A stretch of 34,608 bases of DNA from an uncultured Prevotella sp. (GCA_944320255.1 CALUGU010000024.1:1-34608); one strand, 5' to 3'; counted from the stretch's first letter, positions 1-8,034 are shown. The notes: generated from the letters alone by a model not told the origin. Program-made: numbers and translations.

Positions 1-75
1 AGATTTAGGAGCCAACAGACCACGCTCCGCGTGCTTACGTACCATTCCAACCCGCTGTCAAATCCAGTCAACCCC
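1..75 (-). ncRNA. ssrA: tmRNA (ssrA), 5' part, cut by the window edge
   Basis: Read on the minus strand, positions 75 to 1 begin GGGGTTGACTGGATTTGACA, the conserved 5' end of bacterial tmRNA, and continue with GTACGTAAGCACGC and a run ending in CTCCTAAATCT, as in Bacteroidetes tmRNAs. tmRNA with SmpB rescues stalled ribosomes by trans-translation. The tag-encoding part and the 3' CCA end lie outside the window, so the tag peptide cannot be read. The exact 5' end is set by RNase P and may differ from 75 by a few bases. Confidence 0.87.
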
Positions 76-109
76 GGTTGTGCTTGCCGAAACGGCGCAT
101 TTAAGCGTA

Positions 110-140
110 CAAATATATGACTTTTATGTCAAATAGCGAA
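110..140 (-). promoter_or_regulatory. Candidate promoter for ssrA
   Basis: On the minus strand TATATTTG (positions 117-110) fits the Bacteroidetes -7 box TAnnTTTG. A weak -33 candidate TTCG lies 19 nt upstream. The box is about 35 nt before the presumed mature 5' end, leaving room for a processed leader. Confidence 0.5.
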
Positions 141-329
141 CAAAAGACATCTCTTTTTGTTATTTTTTAACTTATAACAATGGTGTAATAAACATTGTCT
201 TGCCCCTTTTTCTTATTTAGCTTAAAACTATTCTCGTGGCTGATAATAATCGTTATGAACAAGCGGCGCATATAAGCAATTTTCAATTAACGGCTTTTCG
301 CCGTGCAAAAGACCGTTAAACGCAAAGCA

Positions 330-406
330 AAAAGCCGTGTTTTAGCGGCTAAAACACGGCTTTTCACAACGCAGGCAGTAACTGTTTGATTTTCAATATG
401 TTAGCA
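330..406. repeat. Hairpin plus 21-nt dyad repeat, copy A; possible terminator
   Basis: Positions 330-344 and 350-364 form a perfect 15-bp stem (AAAAGCCGTGTTTTA and its complement) with a 5-nt loop. A diverged 21-nt dyad unit (TTGA..TCAA then GTTAGCA) follows at 386-406. The hairpin lies about 100 nt downstream of the minus-strand lipoprotein gene ending at 467 and could end its transcription. The rest of 76-466 is AT-rich and I see no gene in it. Confidence 0.65.
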
Positions 407-466
407 TCGGCGTGCCAAGAAGGCTTAATTACGGGCGGATTTTGCCCGAAAGCGGCCTGCCGCAGC

Positions 467-907
467 TTAGAGTTTCCTGAACGAGAGGCGCAGCTTGTCG
501 TTGCTGAGCACCATCTTCCCGCCGCCCAAAGCCTCCATGGTGAACGTCTCGTCGAGGGCGTTCACGCCATAGGGCGCCATCAGCGCAGGGTCGTCCAACG
601 GTCGGTCGCCGTTTTCACGGTCGTAAATATATGGTTCGTAGACCCTGAGCGTACCATCTTTATGCTCGAAACGCAGCAGCACGCTGCCTGTCGTCCCGGC
701 CTTGTCTTCAAGCTGCAACAGCTTGTATTGGAACATCCAATATTTCTTCTCGCCCTCCATGCGGTCTACGCCAGACGTGGCAAGAGTGTCAACCTGGGCC
801 AGGCGCCACATCCCGTCGAGGTCGCCGTTGCCTGAAGTCTCAAGCTCGCACGACGCCATCATCACCGCCACAATGGCTGAAACGGCCATATATAAATAAT
901 GTCTCAT
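467..907 (-). CDS. Lipocalin-like lipoprotein (probably DUF4847 type)
   Basis: The 146-residue protein has a lipoprotein signal peptide with a lipobox ending at Cys20 (MMASC), so it should be anchored in an envelope membrane. The mature part starts with a GDLDGMWRL segment typical of small beta-barrel, lipocalin-like Bacteroidetes lipoproteins; the DUF4847 name is from memory. It lies 13 nt downstream of the Wzi-like gene on the same strand and is probably cotranscribed. The same gene order recurs at 13359-15268, where the lipoprotein is also 146 residues. The two share the DG.WRL start, the FEYKDG/FEHKDG strand, a GVDA/GVNA..PFG/PYG stretch and the final L.F/LTRF strand. Function is unknown; a role with the barrel protein is inferred from conserved pairing. 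Confidence 0.85.
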   Translation of the reverse strand: MRHYLYMAVSAIVAVMMASCELETSGNGDLDGMWRLAQVDTLATSGVDRMEGEKKYWMFQYKLLQLEDKAGTTGSVLLRFEHKDGTLRVYEPYIYDRENGDRPLDDPALMAPYGVNALDETFTMEALGGGKMVLSNDKLRLSFRKL

Positions 908-920
908 AATGTAATTTCAT

Positions 921-2492
921 TTAAAGTCCAAGCATTCCTTTCTTTATCACAGACAACTGGAAACCGTAGTTGTTGCCAAGTATCTTGCCGAAGTCCATCG
1001 CATATCCACCTTTTACGGCCCAGCCTTTCAGCAGTTTGCCGCCAAACGCATATTCACCCTCGACGAGGAAGCTGACGTTATGGTGTGGCTTGTCGTAAGG
1101 TTCGTCGTAAGTGCCGAGGCCTTCCTGCCACGACGCCATCACGCGATACTTGAAGCGTGGCAGCGGACGGCCGTCCATGCCCAGGTGGAAAGCCATGAAG
1201 CGGTTGTTCTTCACGCTTACGGTGCCGTCGTCGTTGTATATCGGCGAGCGGTAAAGAGGATTGCCCATTACCTGCCCCCAGTGCTGCCAGCCTGGGTAAA
1301 TGTAGTGGTTGTAGAAGTTGTCCTTGCCTCCGATGTGGTCTGGCACTGCGCTCGTATGGTCGTGGTAGACGGGGCCGCTCTGGTATTTTGAATATATGTA
1401 CTCGAACACCACGTCGTTAATCCACCTGTCATACTTTATGTTGAACTCCGCGCCGAGCATCCAGTCCTTGAAGTCGTAGAGCACGTAGCGGCTCTTTTTC
1501 TTCTCCTGCCACTGCTCGCCTTCGCCGTATCCGTCGTAGTCGAGCTGGAACATCGCCGAATGGTCTTCAAAGTATTTGTCGGCGTAGACGCTGAAACGCC
1601 ACATGTCCGTGTCCCAGTTGAGGCGTATCAGCCAGCTGCCTACGTGGTTGCCCTCGACGTTCTGGTAGGTTGTTTCGCCCGAATCGTGGCCCCCCGGCAC
1701 AAAAGCGTTCCAAAAAGCCTTCAGTCCCGTGCCGCCTTTCACCGCCGTCATGCCGCCTTGTCCGTCGGGGATGTAGGCCGTGCCACCGAACGTCGCCGCC
1801 ATCTCCAGGCCTAATTCGAGCGAGAACGGGCAAAAGAAGTTTTCGTTGCCGACCTTAAAATACCCGGCCTTGCTGTGGTAAAGCACGTTGTCGGCGTACT
1901 TGCTCTTGCGCCCGGTAGCGTCGTGCTGCCATCCGTCGTCGGTCATCATGCCGTAGGCTATGTGTCCCTTGAGGTGCAGCCAGCCGTTGGCGAAAGGCAA
2001 AGTCCAGTATTCCGGCAGGGCGATGCGCACTTGCGGAACGAGCCTGGCGTTGATGCCGAGCGTCTGCGAACCGCTGCTCAGCGAGTTGTTCTTCAGCTCC
2101 ATAGGGTACTCTTTGCTTCCCACCGTCAGCACTCCGTGCAGCCAACGGCCCTCGATGAAGGCCTGCTGCACTACGAAACGGCTCGTAAAGCCATACGGCA
2201 CGGCCACGTCAAGACCGTAGCCGGCTCCCCAACGCCGCGCCGAATCGGTGCGCAAGGGGCGTATGACGGAGGCCCGCAGGTAGCCGTTGGCATCGTCGAG
2301 CGAACTAAGTCCGTAACGGTTGGCGTTCAGCCACAACGGGGTTTTGCCGTCAGAAAACGTCGATTGCAGCTCTATTCCGTAGCCGATGCCCTTCGTTATG
2401 GGTATGCCGCCCTCCACGTCGTCGTCAAAATCTTGTGAGAATGCCGTTCCACATAATGAAAGGAACAGCAAAAGGTGTAAAATTTTACTCAT
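921..2492 (-). CDS. Wzi-like capsule assembly family outer-membrane protein
   Basis: I chose the ATG at 2492, which gives a 523-residue protein starting MSKILHLLLFLSLCGTAFSQ, a clear signal peptide. An upstream ATG at 2513 is also possible. The mature part has alternating aromatic/polar strands of an outer-membrane beta-barrel and Bacteroidetes Wzi-family signatures: PLWLNANRYGLSS near the N terminus, FVVQQAFIEG, a LVPQVRIALPEYWTLPF segment, GHIAYGMMTD, ENVEGNHVGSW-type text, and HWGQVMGNPLYRSPIYNDDG near the C terminus. E. coli Wzi is an outer-membrane lectin that helps attach capsule. In Bacteroidetes the family is broad and its ligand is usually unknown. The gene is followed by the lipocalin-like lipoprotein. 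It is paralogous to 13359-14831. Confidence 0.85.
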   Translation of the reverse strand: MSKILHLLLFLSLCGTAFSQDFDDDVEGGIPITKGIGYGIELQSTFSDGKTPLWLNANRYGLSSLDDANGYLRASVIRPLRTDSARRWGAGYGLDVAVPYGFTSRFVVQQAFIEGRWLHGVLTVGSKEYPMELKNNSLSSGSQTLGINARLVPQVRIALPEYWTLPFANGWLHLKGHIAYGMMTDDGWQHDATGRKSKYADNVLYHSKAGYFKVGNENFFCPFSLELGLEMAATFGGTAYIPDGQGGMTAVKGGTGLKAFWNAFVPGGHDSGETTYQNVEGNHVGSWLIRLNWDTDMWRFSVYADKYFEDHSAMFQLDYDGYGEGEQWQEKKKSRYVLYDFKDWMLGAEFNIKYDRWINDVVFEYIYSKYQSGPVYHDHTSAVPDHIGGKDNFYNHYIYPGWQHWGQVMGNPLYRSPIYNDDGTVSVKNNRFMAFHLGMDGRPLPRFKYRVMASWQEGLGTYDEPYDKPHHNVSFLVEGEYAFGGKLLKGWAVKGGYAMDFGKILGNNYGFQLSVIKKGMLGL

Positions 2493-2661
2493 TAAAATCA
2501 GCCGTTTTAACATATAACGCATTAACCGTGGAAATATTATATCGCGCGTTTCATTATGAAATAGGGATTTTCCCACCACAACTTAGGGAAAAACCTTTCG
2601 CCGGACGACAAAAAAATCGTTACTTTGCAGACGCAACAAGAACGTTAAACACAGATTGGTC

Positions 2662-3609
2662 ATGAAAAGATTGATAACAGCCTTGACAGCGCTTCTCACC
2701 ATCTCGGCCACCGTCTCGGCCATGAGCTATGAGCAAGCAAGGGAACAGGCACTGTTCCTCACCGACAAGATGGCATACGAACTTAACCTCACCGAGGAGC
2801 AATACGACGCAGCCTACGAGGTAAACCTCGACTACCTGATGAGCGTCAACACGCCCGACGACCTCTATGACACATACTGGAGGCAACGCAACCTCGACCT
2901 GAGTTACATCTTGCTCGACTGGCAATACCGTGCGTTCTGCGCCGCCGCGTACTTTTACAGGCCGCTGTACTGGACCGCCGGCGTGTGGCATTTCGCTATC
3001 TACGCACGCTATCCGCACCGACATTACTTCTACTTCGGCCGTCCGCACATCTACGTAACTTACCGTGGAGGGCACAGTTGGCGGCACAACGGCGGACGAA
3101 GCTGGTACAAAGGGCGCACGTTCCACCACGGCGGCATGAGCAAAGGGCACGGGCTCCGTGACCGCTTCGACCGTGGCGAGTTCCACCGCGGAGGCAAAGG
3201 GGGCGGCAGGCACTTTGTCAATACCAAAGGAGACAGGCCGAAACAGAACGTCAACCGCCGTCCGCAAAACAACAGGAACGACAAGAACAGGCCCGGACGC
3301 GGCTTCAACGGCAACCGCAACAACCAACGCCACCACCGCGAAAGCAGCACGCGGACAACGGCGAGAACGAACAAGAATAAGCGCGGGACGGCCTCGTTCA
3401 ACAGCAACAGGCGGCACCAGGGCGCGGGAATGCAAAGGAAACCGAGCAACACTTTCAGCCCGAAGCGCAGCACATCAAGGCCTTCGATGAACAGGGGAGG
3501 CGGCTCAAGGAAACCGTCAGTAAGCGGAAGCCGAGGCGGCAGAAGCCAAGGCGGAGCAACAAGGGGCGGTGGAAACCGTGGCAAAGGCAACTTCGGAGGC
3601 CGCAGATAG
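2662..3609 (+). CDS. Secreted basic protein with an Arg/Gly/Asn-rich tail
   Basis: The ATG at 2662 gives 315 residues starting MKRLITALTALLTISATVSA, a good signal peptide; an in-frame TTG two codons earlier is less likely. Residues about 22-115 are ordered: an AREQALFLTDKMAYELNLTEEQ segment like Bacteroidetes helical periplasmic proteins, then an aromatic-rich stretch with many Tyr, His and Trp. From about residue 125 the protein is low complexity and very basic, with Arg, Gly, Asn, His, Ser and RGG-like clusters to the final GGRR. This resembles RNA-binding or structural RGG tails but is exported here. I do not recognise a named family. An imperfect promoter box TTACTTTG is centred near 2632. 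Confidence 0.8.
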   Translation: MKRLITALTALLTISATVSAMSYEQAREQALFLTDKMAYELNLTEEQYDAAYEVNLDYLMSVNTPDDLYDTYWRQRNLDLSYILLDWQYRAFCAAAYFYRPLYWTAGVWHFAIYARYPHRHYFYFGRPHIYVTYRGGHSWRHNGGRSWYKGRTFHHGGMSKGHGLRDRFDRGEFHRGGKGGGRHFVNTKGDRPKQNVNRRPQNNRNDKNRPGRGFNGNRNNQRHHRESSTRTTARTNKNKRGTASFNSNRRHQGAGMQRKPSNTFSPKRSTSRPSMNRGGGSRKPSVSGSRGGRSQGGATRGGGNRGKGNFGGRR

Positions 3610-3676
3610 CCGCCGGCGCGCCACAAGAAGTGCACCATACAGCACTAAAACCATATATACACTGATTGTCTATGAC

Positions 3677-3713
3677 GAGAAGGGGATGAGCCGGCAACGG
3701 CCATCCCCTTCTC
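3677..3713. terminator. Bidirectional intrinsic terminator
   Basis: Positions 3677-3688 (GAGAAGGGGATG) and 3702-3713 (CATCCCCTTCTC) form a perfect 12-bp stem between convergent genes, followed by a short T-rich run. It should end transcription of the RGG-rich gene and of the opposing phosphatase gene. Confidence 0.8.
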
Positions 3714-3750
3714 ATTTCCATTATCAAGATGCGCCAACAAAGCGCAAACT

Positions 3751-4257
3751 TCAAAGCTCAAGCACACGAACCTCGGCGTTGCGCATAGGCGGAATGTCTT
3801 TCATTTCTTTCTCGTAAAACACCGACTGCACGGCTTTGTTTATTATTCCGTGGCCCACGGCAAGCACGGTTGACGACGGATACCTTTCTTTTATATAGCT
3901 GATGAACCTTGCGGCGCGCTCTTTCATTGCCTCGACTGTCTCGATGTCGTCAGGCCAAACGGCGTCTTTCAGGTCGGAGATGTACCTTCCAGTGAAGCCG
4001 CCCCAGTCCCTTTCACGCAACAGCGGGGTTGTTTCCACCTCTTGACAGTGTGGCTCGGCGATTATCTTACAGGTGTCAACGGCGCGTTTCAGGTCGCTCG
4101 ACACAAAGGCGTCGATTGCCACTTCCGCCATATCCGCAGCCACCTTGCGGGCCTGCTCCACGCCGGCGGCAGTCAGTTCGCCCTGCGTCTGCCCCTGCAT
4201 TATACGGTTCACGTTGTCTATTGTCTCGCCATGGCGGACGAGGTAAAGTGTTGTCAT
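3751..4257 (-). CDS. Histidine phosphatase family protein (phosphoglycerate mutase-like)
   Basis: The 168-residue protein begins MTTLYLVRHGET. The LVRHGE motif (residues 6-11) carries the catalytic His9 of the histidine phosphatase superfamily. Other landmarks fit: QGELTAAGVEQARKVA (the LT..G..QA helix), VSSDLKRAVDT (the SSDL.RA..T arginine motif), LLRERDWGGFTG, and VLAVGHGIINKAV with the second catalytic His (VGHG). The size fits small cytosolic phosphatases of the CobC/PhoE/GpmB group. Without a cobamide or other pathway neighbour the substrate cannot be named. It is transcribed toward the RGG-rich gene and shares its terminator. Confidence 0.88.
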   Translation of the reverse strand: MTTLYLVRHGETIDNVNRIMQGQTQGELTAAGVEQARKVAADMAEVAIDAFVSSDLKRAVDTCKIIAEPHCQEVETTPLLRERDWGGFTGRYISDLKDAVWPDDIETVEAMKERAARFISYIKERYPSSTVLAVGHGIINKAVQSVFYEKEMKDIPPMRNAEVRVLEL

Positions 4258-4264
4258 ATATTTA

Positions 4265-4433
4265 GAAGTTAAAGAATTTACAGAAGTTAGAGAAGTTATG
4301 GATTGTCTGAAGTTAAAGAATTTAGAGAAGTTAGAGAAGTTATGGATTGTCTGAAGTTAAAGAATTTAGAGAAGTTAGAGAAGTTATGGATTGTTGGAAG
4401 TTAATGAAGTCATAGACGTTAAAGGAATTAAAG
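4265..4433. repeat. 44-bp tandem repeat in a divergent promoter region
   Basis: Three near-identical 44-bp units lie at 4265-4308, 4309-4352 and 4353-4396, followed by a decayed fourth to about 4433. Each unit is itself built from GAGAAGTTA-like 9-mers and ends in TATGGATTGTCT. Units 1 and 2 differ at one base (ACAGAAG against AGAGAAG). The array lies between the phosphatase start (4257) and the promoter of the HdeD-like gene. It encodes no plausible protein. Confidence 0.9.
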
Positions 4434-4467
4434 AATATCCCGTAAAGGCTGCAAAAGTAACAAAAAA

Positions 4468-4499
4468 CTTGCTTTATGAACATATTTTTTGTACTTTTG
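4468..4499 (+). promoter_or_regulatory. Promoter of the HdeD-like gene
   Basis: TACTTTTG at 4492-4499 matches TAnnTTTG exactly, with CTTG at 4468-4471 as -33 box and a 20-nt spacer. It is 28 nt before the ATG at 4528 and argues against the in-frame TTG at 4489, which would lie inside the promoter. Confidence 0.7.
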
Positions 4500-4527
4500 T
4501 TATCTGAACAAAACATTTTTACGCACC

Positions 4528-5094
4528 ATGAAGATACTCAGAAGCTCAATCTTCCGCGCCGTTTGCGCTATTGCAACCGGCATCTTGCTAATCAACAACC
4601 CTGACAGCACCGTGAAATGGATAACCATCGCCATCGGCGTAATGTTCCTCTTGTCGGGCGTAATATCGTTGGCAACGTATTTCAACGCAAAGAGACGAGC
4701 CGGCGAAAACGAGGTTTACGACGCCGAGGGGCGGCTTATCGTCCATGCGAAACCGGCTTTCCCGATAGTGGGACTTGGCAGCGTGCTGCTCGGCCTCATC
4801 CTCGCAATAATCCCCAACGAGTTCATCAAGACATTGATGTACGCCCTCGGAGGCATCATCATCTTAGGCGCCGTCAACCAGTTCATGACGTTGCTCAACG
4901 CAAAAAAGCTGTTCCGCGTGCCCGTATGGTTCTGGATTGGCCCTTCGCTAATCCTCATCACTGGTGTGTTTATCATCATAAGGCCCATCGACGCCTCGGC
5001 GTTGCCGCTGCTCATCATCGGCTGGTGCCTGTTGTTTTACGGCGTAACAGAATGTATCAACGCTGTGAAGATATATAAGGAAACACGAAATTGA
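4528..5094 (+). CDS. HdeD/DUF308-like integral membrane protein
   Basis: The ATG at 4528 gives 188 residues starting MKILRSSIFRAVCAIATGIL. The protein has about six hydrophobic segments in three similar hairpins, each with a G.L/ILLI..P-type turn (GILLINNPDSTVKWI, GLILAIIPNEF, GVFIIIRPIDASALPLLIIGW). This internal repetition is the hallmark of the HdeD (DUF308) family, whose E. coli member takes part in acid resistance at high cell density. A 25-residue polar insert follows the second segment (about residues 48-75). The role here is unknown. Its own promoter lies directly upstream, and the gene ends at a long AT-rich inverted repeat facing udk. Confidence 0.8.
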   Translation: MKILRSSIFRAVCAIATGILLINNPDSTVKWITIAIGVMFLLSGVISLATYFNAKRRAGENEVYDAEGRLIVHAKPAFPIVGLGSVLLGLILAIIPNEFIKTLMYALGGIIILGAVNQFMTLLNAKKLFRVPVWFWIGPSLILITGVFIIIRPIDASALPLLIIGWCLLFYGVTECINAVKIYKETRN

Positions 5095-5117
5095 ATTAAG
5101 AGTTAAGAGCATATAAA

Positions 5118-5206
5118 TTAAGAATTAAGAGTTAAGAATTAAGAAAATATGCCCCGCTGTTCAATAGCAAAGGTATTTTTCTTAATTCTTAACTCTTAAT
5201 TCTTAA
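5118..5206. terminator. Heptamer-built inverted repeat, likely bidirectional terminator
   Basis: Arms 5118-5149 and 5174-5206 are complementary over about 30 bp apart from one A in the run. Each arm is made of heptamers TTAAGAA/TTAAGAG. The repeat lies between convergent genes (HdeD-like and udk) and is almost purely A/T, so it would act as a long weak hairpin rather than a standard GC-stem terminator. Confidence 0.65.
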
Positions 5207-5217
5207 CTTAAAAATCT

Positions 5218-5826
5218 TCATTTCACCAAGCTCTCGATATATTTGCACACGATGTCTATGCCCGTATGGTTGTCACCGCCCTGCGGGATTATGAGGTCGG
5301 CGTACTTCTTTGTAGGTTCGATAAACTGTTCGTGCATTGGCTTAAGCACTTTCAGGTAACGGTCGATCACCATGTCCACAGTGCGTCCCCGCTCCAAGAC
5401 GTCGCGCTGGATGTTGCGTATGAGACGCTCGTCAGAGTCGGTGTCTACAAATATTTTCAGGTCCATCATGTCACGCAATTTCTTGTTCAAGAGCGTCATG
5501 ATGCCTTCTATGATGACTACCGGGCGCGGTTCTACGTGGACGGTTTCCTCCAGGCGGTTGCAAAGAAGGTACGAGTAAGTGGGCTGTTCCACAGCCTTGC
5601 CGTTGCGCAAGTCGTTCACGTGCTTTATAAGAAGTTTCCAGTCGAAAGCGTCCGGGTGGTCGAAGTTGATTGCGCGACGCTCTTCCTCCGTCATGCTTGA
5701 CGTGTCGTTATAATACGAGTCGAGCGGCACCACCACGACGTAATGCGGCGGCAACGCCTCTACTATTTTTCTTACGACGGTGGTCTTGCCCGATCCTGTA
5801 CCGCCGGCTATGCCTATTATTTTCAT
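5218..5826 (-). CDS. udk: Uridine kinase
   Basis: The 202-residue protein has the P-loop GGTGSGKTT (residues 8-16), a VPLDSYYNDTS segment with the substrate-side Asp, NFDHPDAFDWKLL (the FDHPDAFD signature of uridine/cytidine kinases), PTYSYLLCNRLEETV, VVIIEGIM (Walker B-like) and the RLIRNIQRDVLERGRT lid with its arginines. It phosphorylates uridine and cytidine to UMP and CMP in pyrimidine salvage, in the cytosol. Length and all motifs are intact. It stands downstream of, and in the same direction as, the glycosylase and EEP genes with about 88 nt between, so cotranscription is possible but not shown. Confidence 0.95.
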   Translation of the reverse strand: MKIIGIAGGTGSGKTTVVRKIVEALPPHYVVVVPLDSYYNDTSSMTEEERRAINFDHPDAFDWKLLIKHVNDLRNGKAVEQPTYSYLLCNRLEETVHVEPRPVVIIEGIMTLLNKKLRDMMDLKIFVDTDSDERLIRNIQRDVLERGRTVDMVIDRYLKVLKPMHEQFIEPTKKYADLIIPQGGDNHTGIDIVCKYIESLVK

Positions 5827-5914
5827 TTTATTGAGTTTTCATGGGAGTTATGAGAGAACTGCTAACTACCGGGCTGTCATTAAAATCCGTAGGACAGATC
5901 TCTTGCGAATAGCA

Positions 5915-6499
5915 TCACCGCCCCAACAGCCCTTCAGACACGAACATTTTTCCATAGTATTCAGCCTTGCGCTCCGCCTTCATCGGGTAGGCGCGTGAAC
6001 TGCTCGGCATCCGGTAGAGACGCATTTCGCGGCCGCCGAAGGTGAACGCCGCGCTCTCCCCTACCCTTGGCGGGCGTATGCCGAAGTGCGACGTCAGCAC
6101 ATCGGTAGCCTTCTGCCCTGTCGTCACCACGGCGCGGCACTCCGGGATGCTGGCGAGCAAAGCGTCGATGTCAGTCTCGGTGACAATCTCAAGATCCTTG
6201 TCTGACGCAGTGTTCTTGGTACGGCGCACGGCGCAGGCCGTGTCATAAAGGGCTATGCCGCGTTCCGTGAGAAACTGCACAATGGCCTCCTTACGGAACG
6301 CCTTGGCCCCGGTGTCGATGAAATGATCCTTGTCTCCGAAGAACACAAGCCCGAAGATGCGCCACATATCATTGATGAAGTTGGGATAAAAGAAGTCCAT
6401 ACACCAGCGCCGGCGCGCCGGCGGAAAACTGCCGAGCATAAGCAGACGCGCCCCTGATGGCAGGAAAGGCTCAAGAGGATGAAGCTCTACGTCGCTCAT
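5915..6499 (-). CDS. Uracil-DNA glycosylase superfamily protein (HDG-like)
   Basis: I chose the ATG at 6499, giving 194 residues starting MSDVELHPLEPFLP, because it overlaps the stop codon of the upstream EEP gene as ATGA. The UDG superfamily motif A appears as LGSFPP (residues 22-27), followed by MDFFYPNFINDMWRIFG, as in the DNA-deoxyinosine/hypoxanthine glycosylase-like branch. The C-terminal motif is MPSSSRAY (compare PSxSPA in relatives). The middle has ALYDTACAVRRTKNTASD, where family members bind the damaged base. It should excise uracil or a deaminated purine from DNA in base-excision repair. The exact substrate cannot be read from motifs. Confidence 0.82.
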   Translation of the reverse strand: MSDVELHPLEPFLPSGARLLMLGSFPPARRRWCMDFFYPNFINDMWRIFGLVFFGDKDHFIDTGAKAFRKEAIVQFLTERGIALYDTACAVRRTKNTASDKDLEIVTETDIDALLASIPECRAVVTTGQKATDVLTSHFGIRPPRVGESAAFTFGGREMRLYRMPSSSRAYPMKAERKAEYYGKMFVSEGLLGR

Positions 6500-7545
6500 T
6501 TCTTCTCCTTCAGCAGGTAGACAACCACGGGCAGGTGGTCGCTGTATCCGTCGAGCCATATCCCGCTTGAGTGGGTACGCTTCGGCGTGCCCTTGTAACG
6601 GCCCTCGTTGTTGATGAGGTATTCACGCCGGAATATCTGGTTTTGCCAGAATTTCAGTGTCGAATAATCCTTTTTCCCGTCAGTGTTCACCATGTTAGGC
6701 GTCATGACTATTTGGTCAAACAGGTTCCACGAGCCTTGGTAAGACAGCGTGCCCACGCCGTTTTTCACAAACAGGTTGTACCACGGATTGTACATATCGC
6801 CCTCTTTCACTTTCTTGACATCGCCCTTTGCTCCGAGCATATCCGTCATACTCTTGTTCGTGGGGTCGTCGTTCATGTCGCCCATCACCATCACCTTCAT
6901 TGCAGGGTTAGCCTTGAGCAGCGAGTCCTTCACTGCTTTCACCTGCACGGCGGCGTGTTCGCGGTAAGCGGAACCGGCCGCACGGCTCGGCCAGTGACAA
7001 ACTATCACAGCCACGGGCTCGCCTGCCATCTCGCCGCTTACGGTGAGGAAACCGCGCGTCTTATAGTCGCTCCTCATCGAGGGGGCCGGCACGTAGGGCA
7101 CCAAGCGGGAGTCTTTCACTGTGAACAGTTCCGGGTTGTAAAGCAGGGCGCAGTCTATGCCGCGCATATCAGGACCTTCTATATGTACATATTTATATCC
7201 TCGCGCGCGCAAGGGTTCCTGCGCCGTGAGGTCATCGAGCACCTTAGAGTTCTCCACCTCCGACAGTCCGATGACGGCACAACCCACGCCTTTCAGACGA
7301 TCCGTGCCCATATCGGCCAGCACACGCGCCATGTTGCGCAGCTTGTGGCTGTATTTCAGTCCGTTCCAGCGGTACGAGCCGTTAGGCAGGAACTCGCTGT
7401 CGTTCTTGCCTTCATCGTGGCACGTGTCGAAAAGATTTTCTTGGTTGTAAAAGCCTACGGCATAAAGGTTAAACTGCCTCTGGGCCTGTACGCCCGTCGC
7501 CGCAAGCAGGAGCGACAACACGATAAGCGAAAATAGTTTTCTCAT
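6496..7545 (-). CDS. Secreted endonuclease/exonuclease/phosphatase (EEP) family protein
   Basis: The ATG at 7545 gives 349 residues starting MRKLFSLIVLSLLLAATGVQA, a signal peptide, so the enzyme acts outside the cytoplasm. EEP landmarks are present in order: FYNQENLFDT (metal-site Asn and Glu), GLSEVEN (catalytic Glu), GIDCALLYNP, VCHWPSR (His), GDMNDDPTN (the GD.N motif) and YSDHLPVVV (final catalytic SDH). The family cleaves phosphodiester or phosphomonoester bonds of nucleic acids or lipids with Mg2+. It is translationally coupled to the glycosylase gene (ATGA at 6496-6499) and divergent from the TonB receptor operon at 8062, whose lipoproteins belong to families I associate with such nucleases. 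A perfect -7 box lies 19 nt upstream. Confidence 0.88.
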   Translation of the reverse strand: MRKLFSLIVLSLLLAATGVQAQRQFNLYAVGFYNQENLFDTCHDEGKNDSEFLPNGSYRWNGLKYSHKLRNMARVLADMGTDRLKGVGCAVIGLSEVENSKVLDDLTAQEPLRARGYKYVHIEGPDMRGIDCALLYNPELFTVKDSRLVPYVPAPSMRSDYKTRGFLTVSGEMAGEPVAVIVCHWPSRAAGSAYREHAAVQVKAVKDSLLKANPAMKVMVMGDMNDDPTNKSMTDMLGAKGDVKKVKEGDMYNPWYNLFVKNGVGTLSYQGSWNLFDQIVMTPNMVNTDGKKDYSTLKFWQNQIFRREYLINNEGRYKGTPKRTHSSGIWLDGYSDHLPVVVYLLKEKK

Positions 7546-7564
7546 AATGAAATATTGTTTTATG

Positions 7565-7594
7565 CAAAGATAATGCAAATGAGCGCAATGCAAG
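7565..7594 (-). promoter_or_regulatory. Promoter of the EEP-glycosylase genes
   Basis: On the minus strand TATCTTTG (7572-7565) is preceded by CTTG (7594-7591) with an 18-nt spacer. A second TATCTTTG box lies about 65 nt further upstream, near 7630. The surrounding words (TTGCATTGCGCTCA..TGCATTA.CTTTGCA, interrupted) closely resemble the mfd promoter at 23132. Confidence 0.65.
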
Positions 7595-7801
7595 TTTACT
7601 TACAAATTGCAGAATGCAACTTATCTTATGCAAAGATACGGCAAATCGAGTGAAACAGAAAACAAAACGGATATTTTTTAATTCGTTATCTGTGATGAAA
7701 CTTGCCGGTAAACAGTTTGAAACATATCTGCAACACAGCGGCAAACCATCTGCGCCAACGCCCGGAAATGCAAGCCTCAAAACCAAAGGCGGCAAATAAC
7801 A

Positions 7802-7895
7802 TCGTAAAAGGGTACCTTTTACAAGCCAAAAGGACACCTTTTACAAGACAATTGGTGCCCTTTTGCAAGGCAAACTGTAACACTCTGATTATCAG
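7802..7895. repeat. Hairpin plus 21-nt dyad repeat, copy B
   Basis: A near-palindrome GTAAAAGGGTACCTTTTAC starts at 7804, and AAAAGGACACC pairs with GGTGCCCTTTT further on. The 21-nt unit is present in reverse orientation at 7875-7895. The copy lies in the 516-nt gap between divergent genes (7545 and 8062), so it is not simply a terminator. Apart from promoters the rest of the gap looks empty. Confidence 0.6.
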
Positions 7896-8003
7896 ATGAT
7901 TATAAAACGGCGCAAAATTCCGCCCGAAACCAGCCTCGTGATGTCCAAAAACATTACAACAATGTGAAAAAGCACAGACTGAAACACATTTTAAGCCTTT
8001 TGC

Positions 8004-8034
8004 TTGGGAGTTAATGCAAATTCACTTAACTTTG
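8004..8034 (+). promoter_or_regulatory. Promoter of the TonB receptor operon
   Basis: TAACTTTG at 8027-8034 with TTG at 8004-8006 and a 20-nt spacer matches the Bacteroidetes promoter. The ATG follows 28 nt downstream. Confidence 0.68.

Noticed and set aside
386-835. 149-residue plus-strand ORF near the left end
   Set aside because: Overlaps a hairpin repeat and is antisense to the lipoprotein gene with a proper lipobox.
4265-4433. Possible CRISPR array
   Set aside because: The units are contiguous without distinct spacers and no cas genes are present; it is a plain tandem repeat.
6571-7536. 321-residue plus-strand ORF opposite the EEP gene
   Set aside because: Antisense shadow; the minus-strand frame has all EEP catalytic motifs and a signal peptide.
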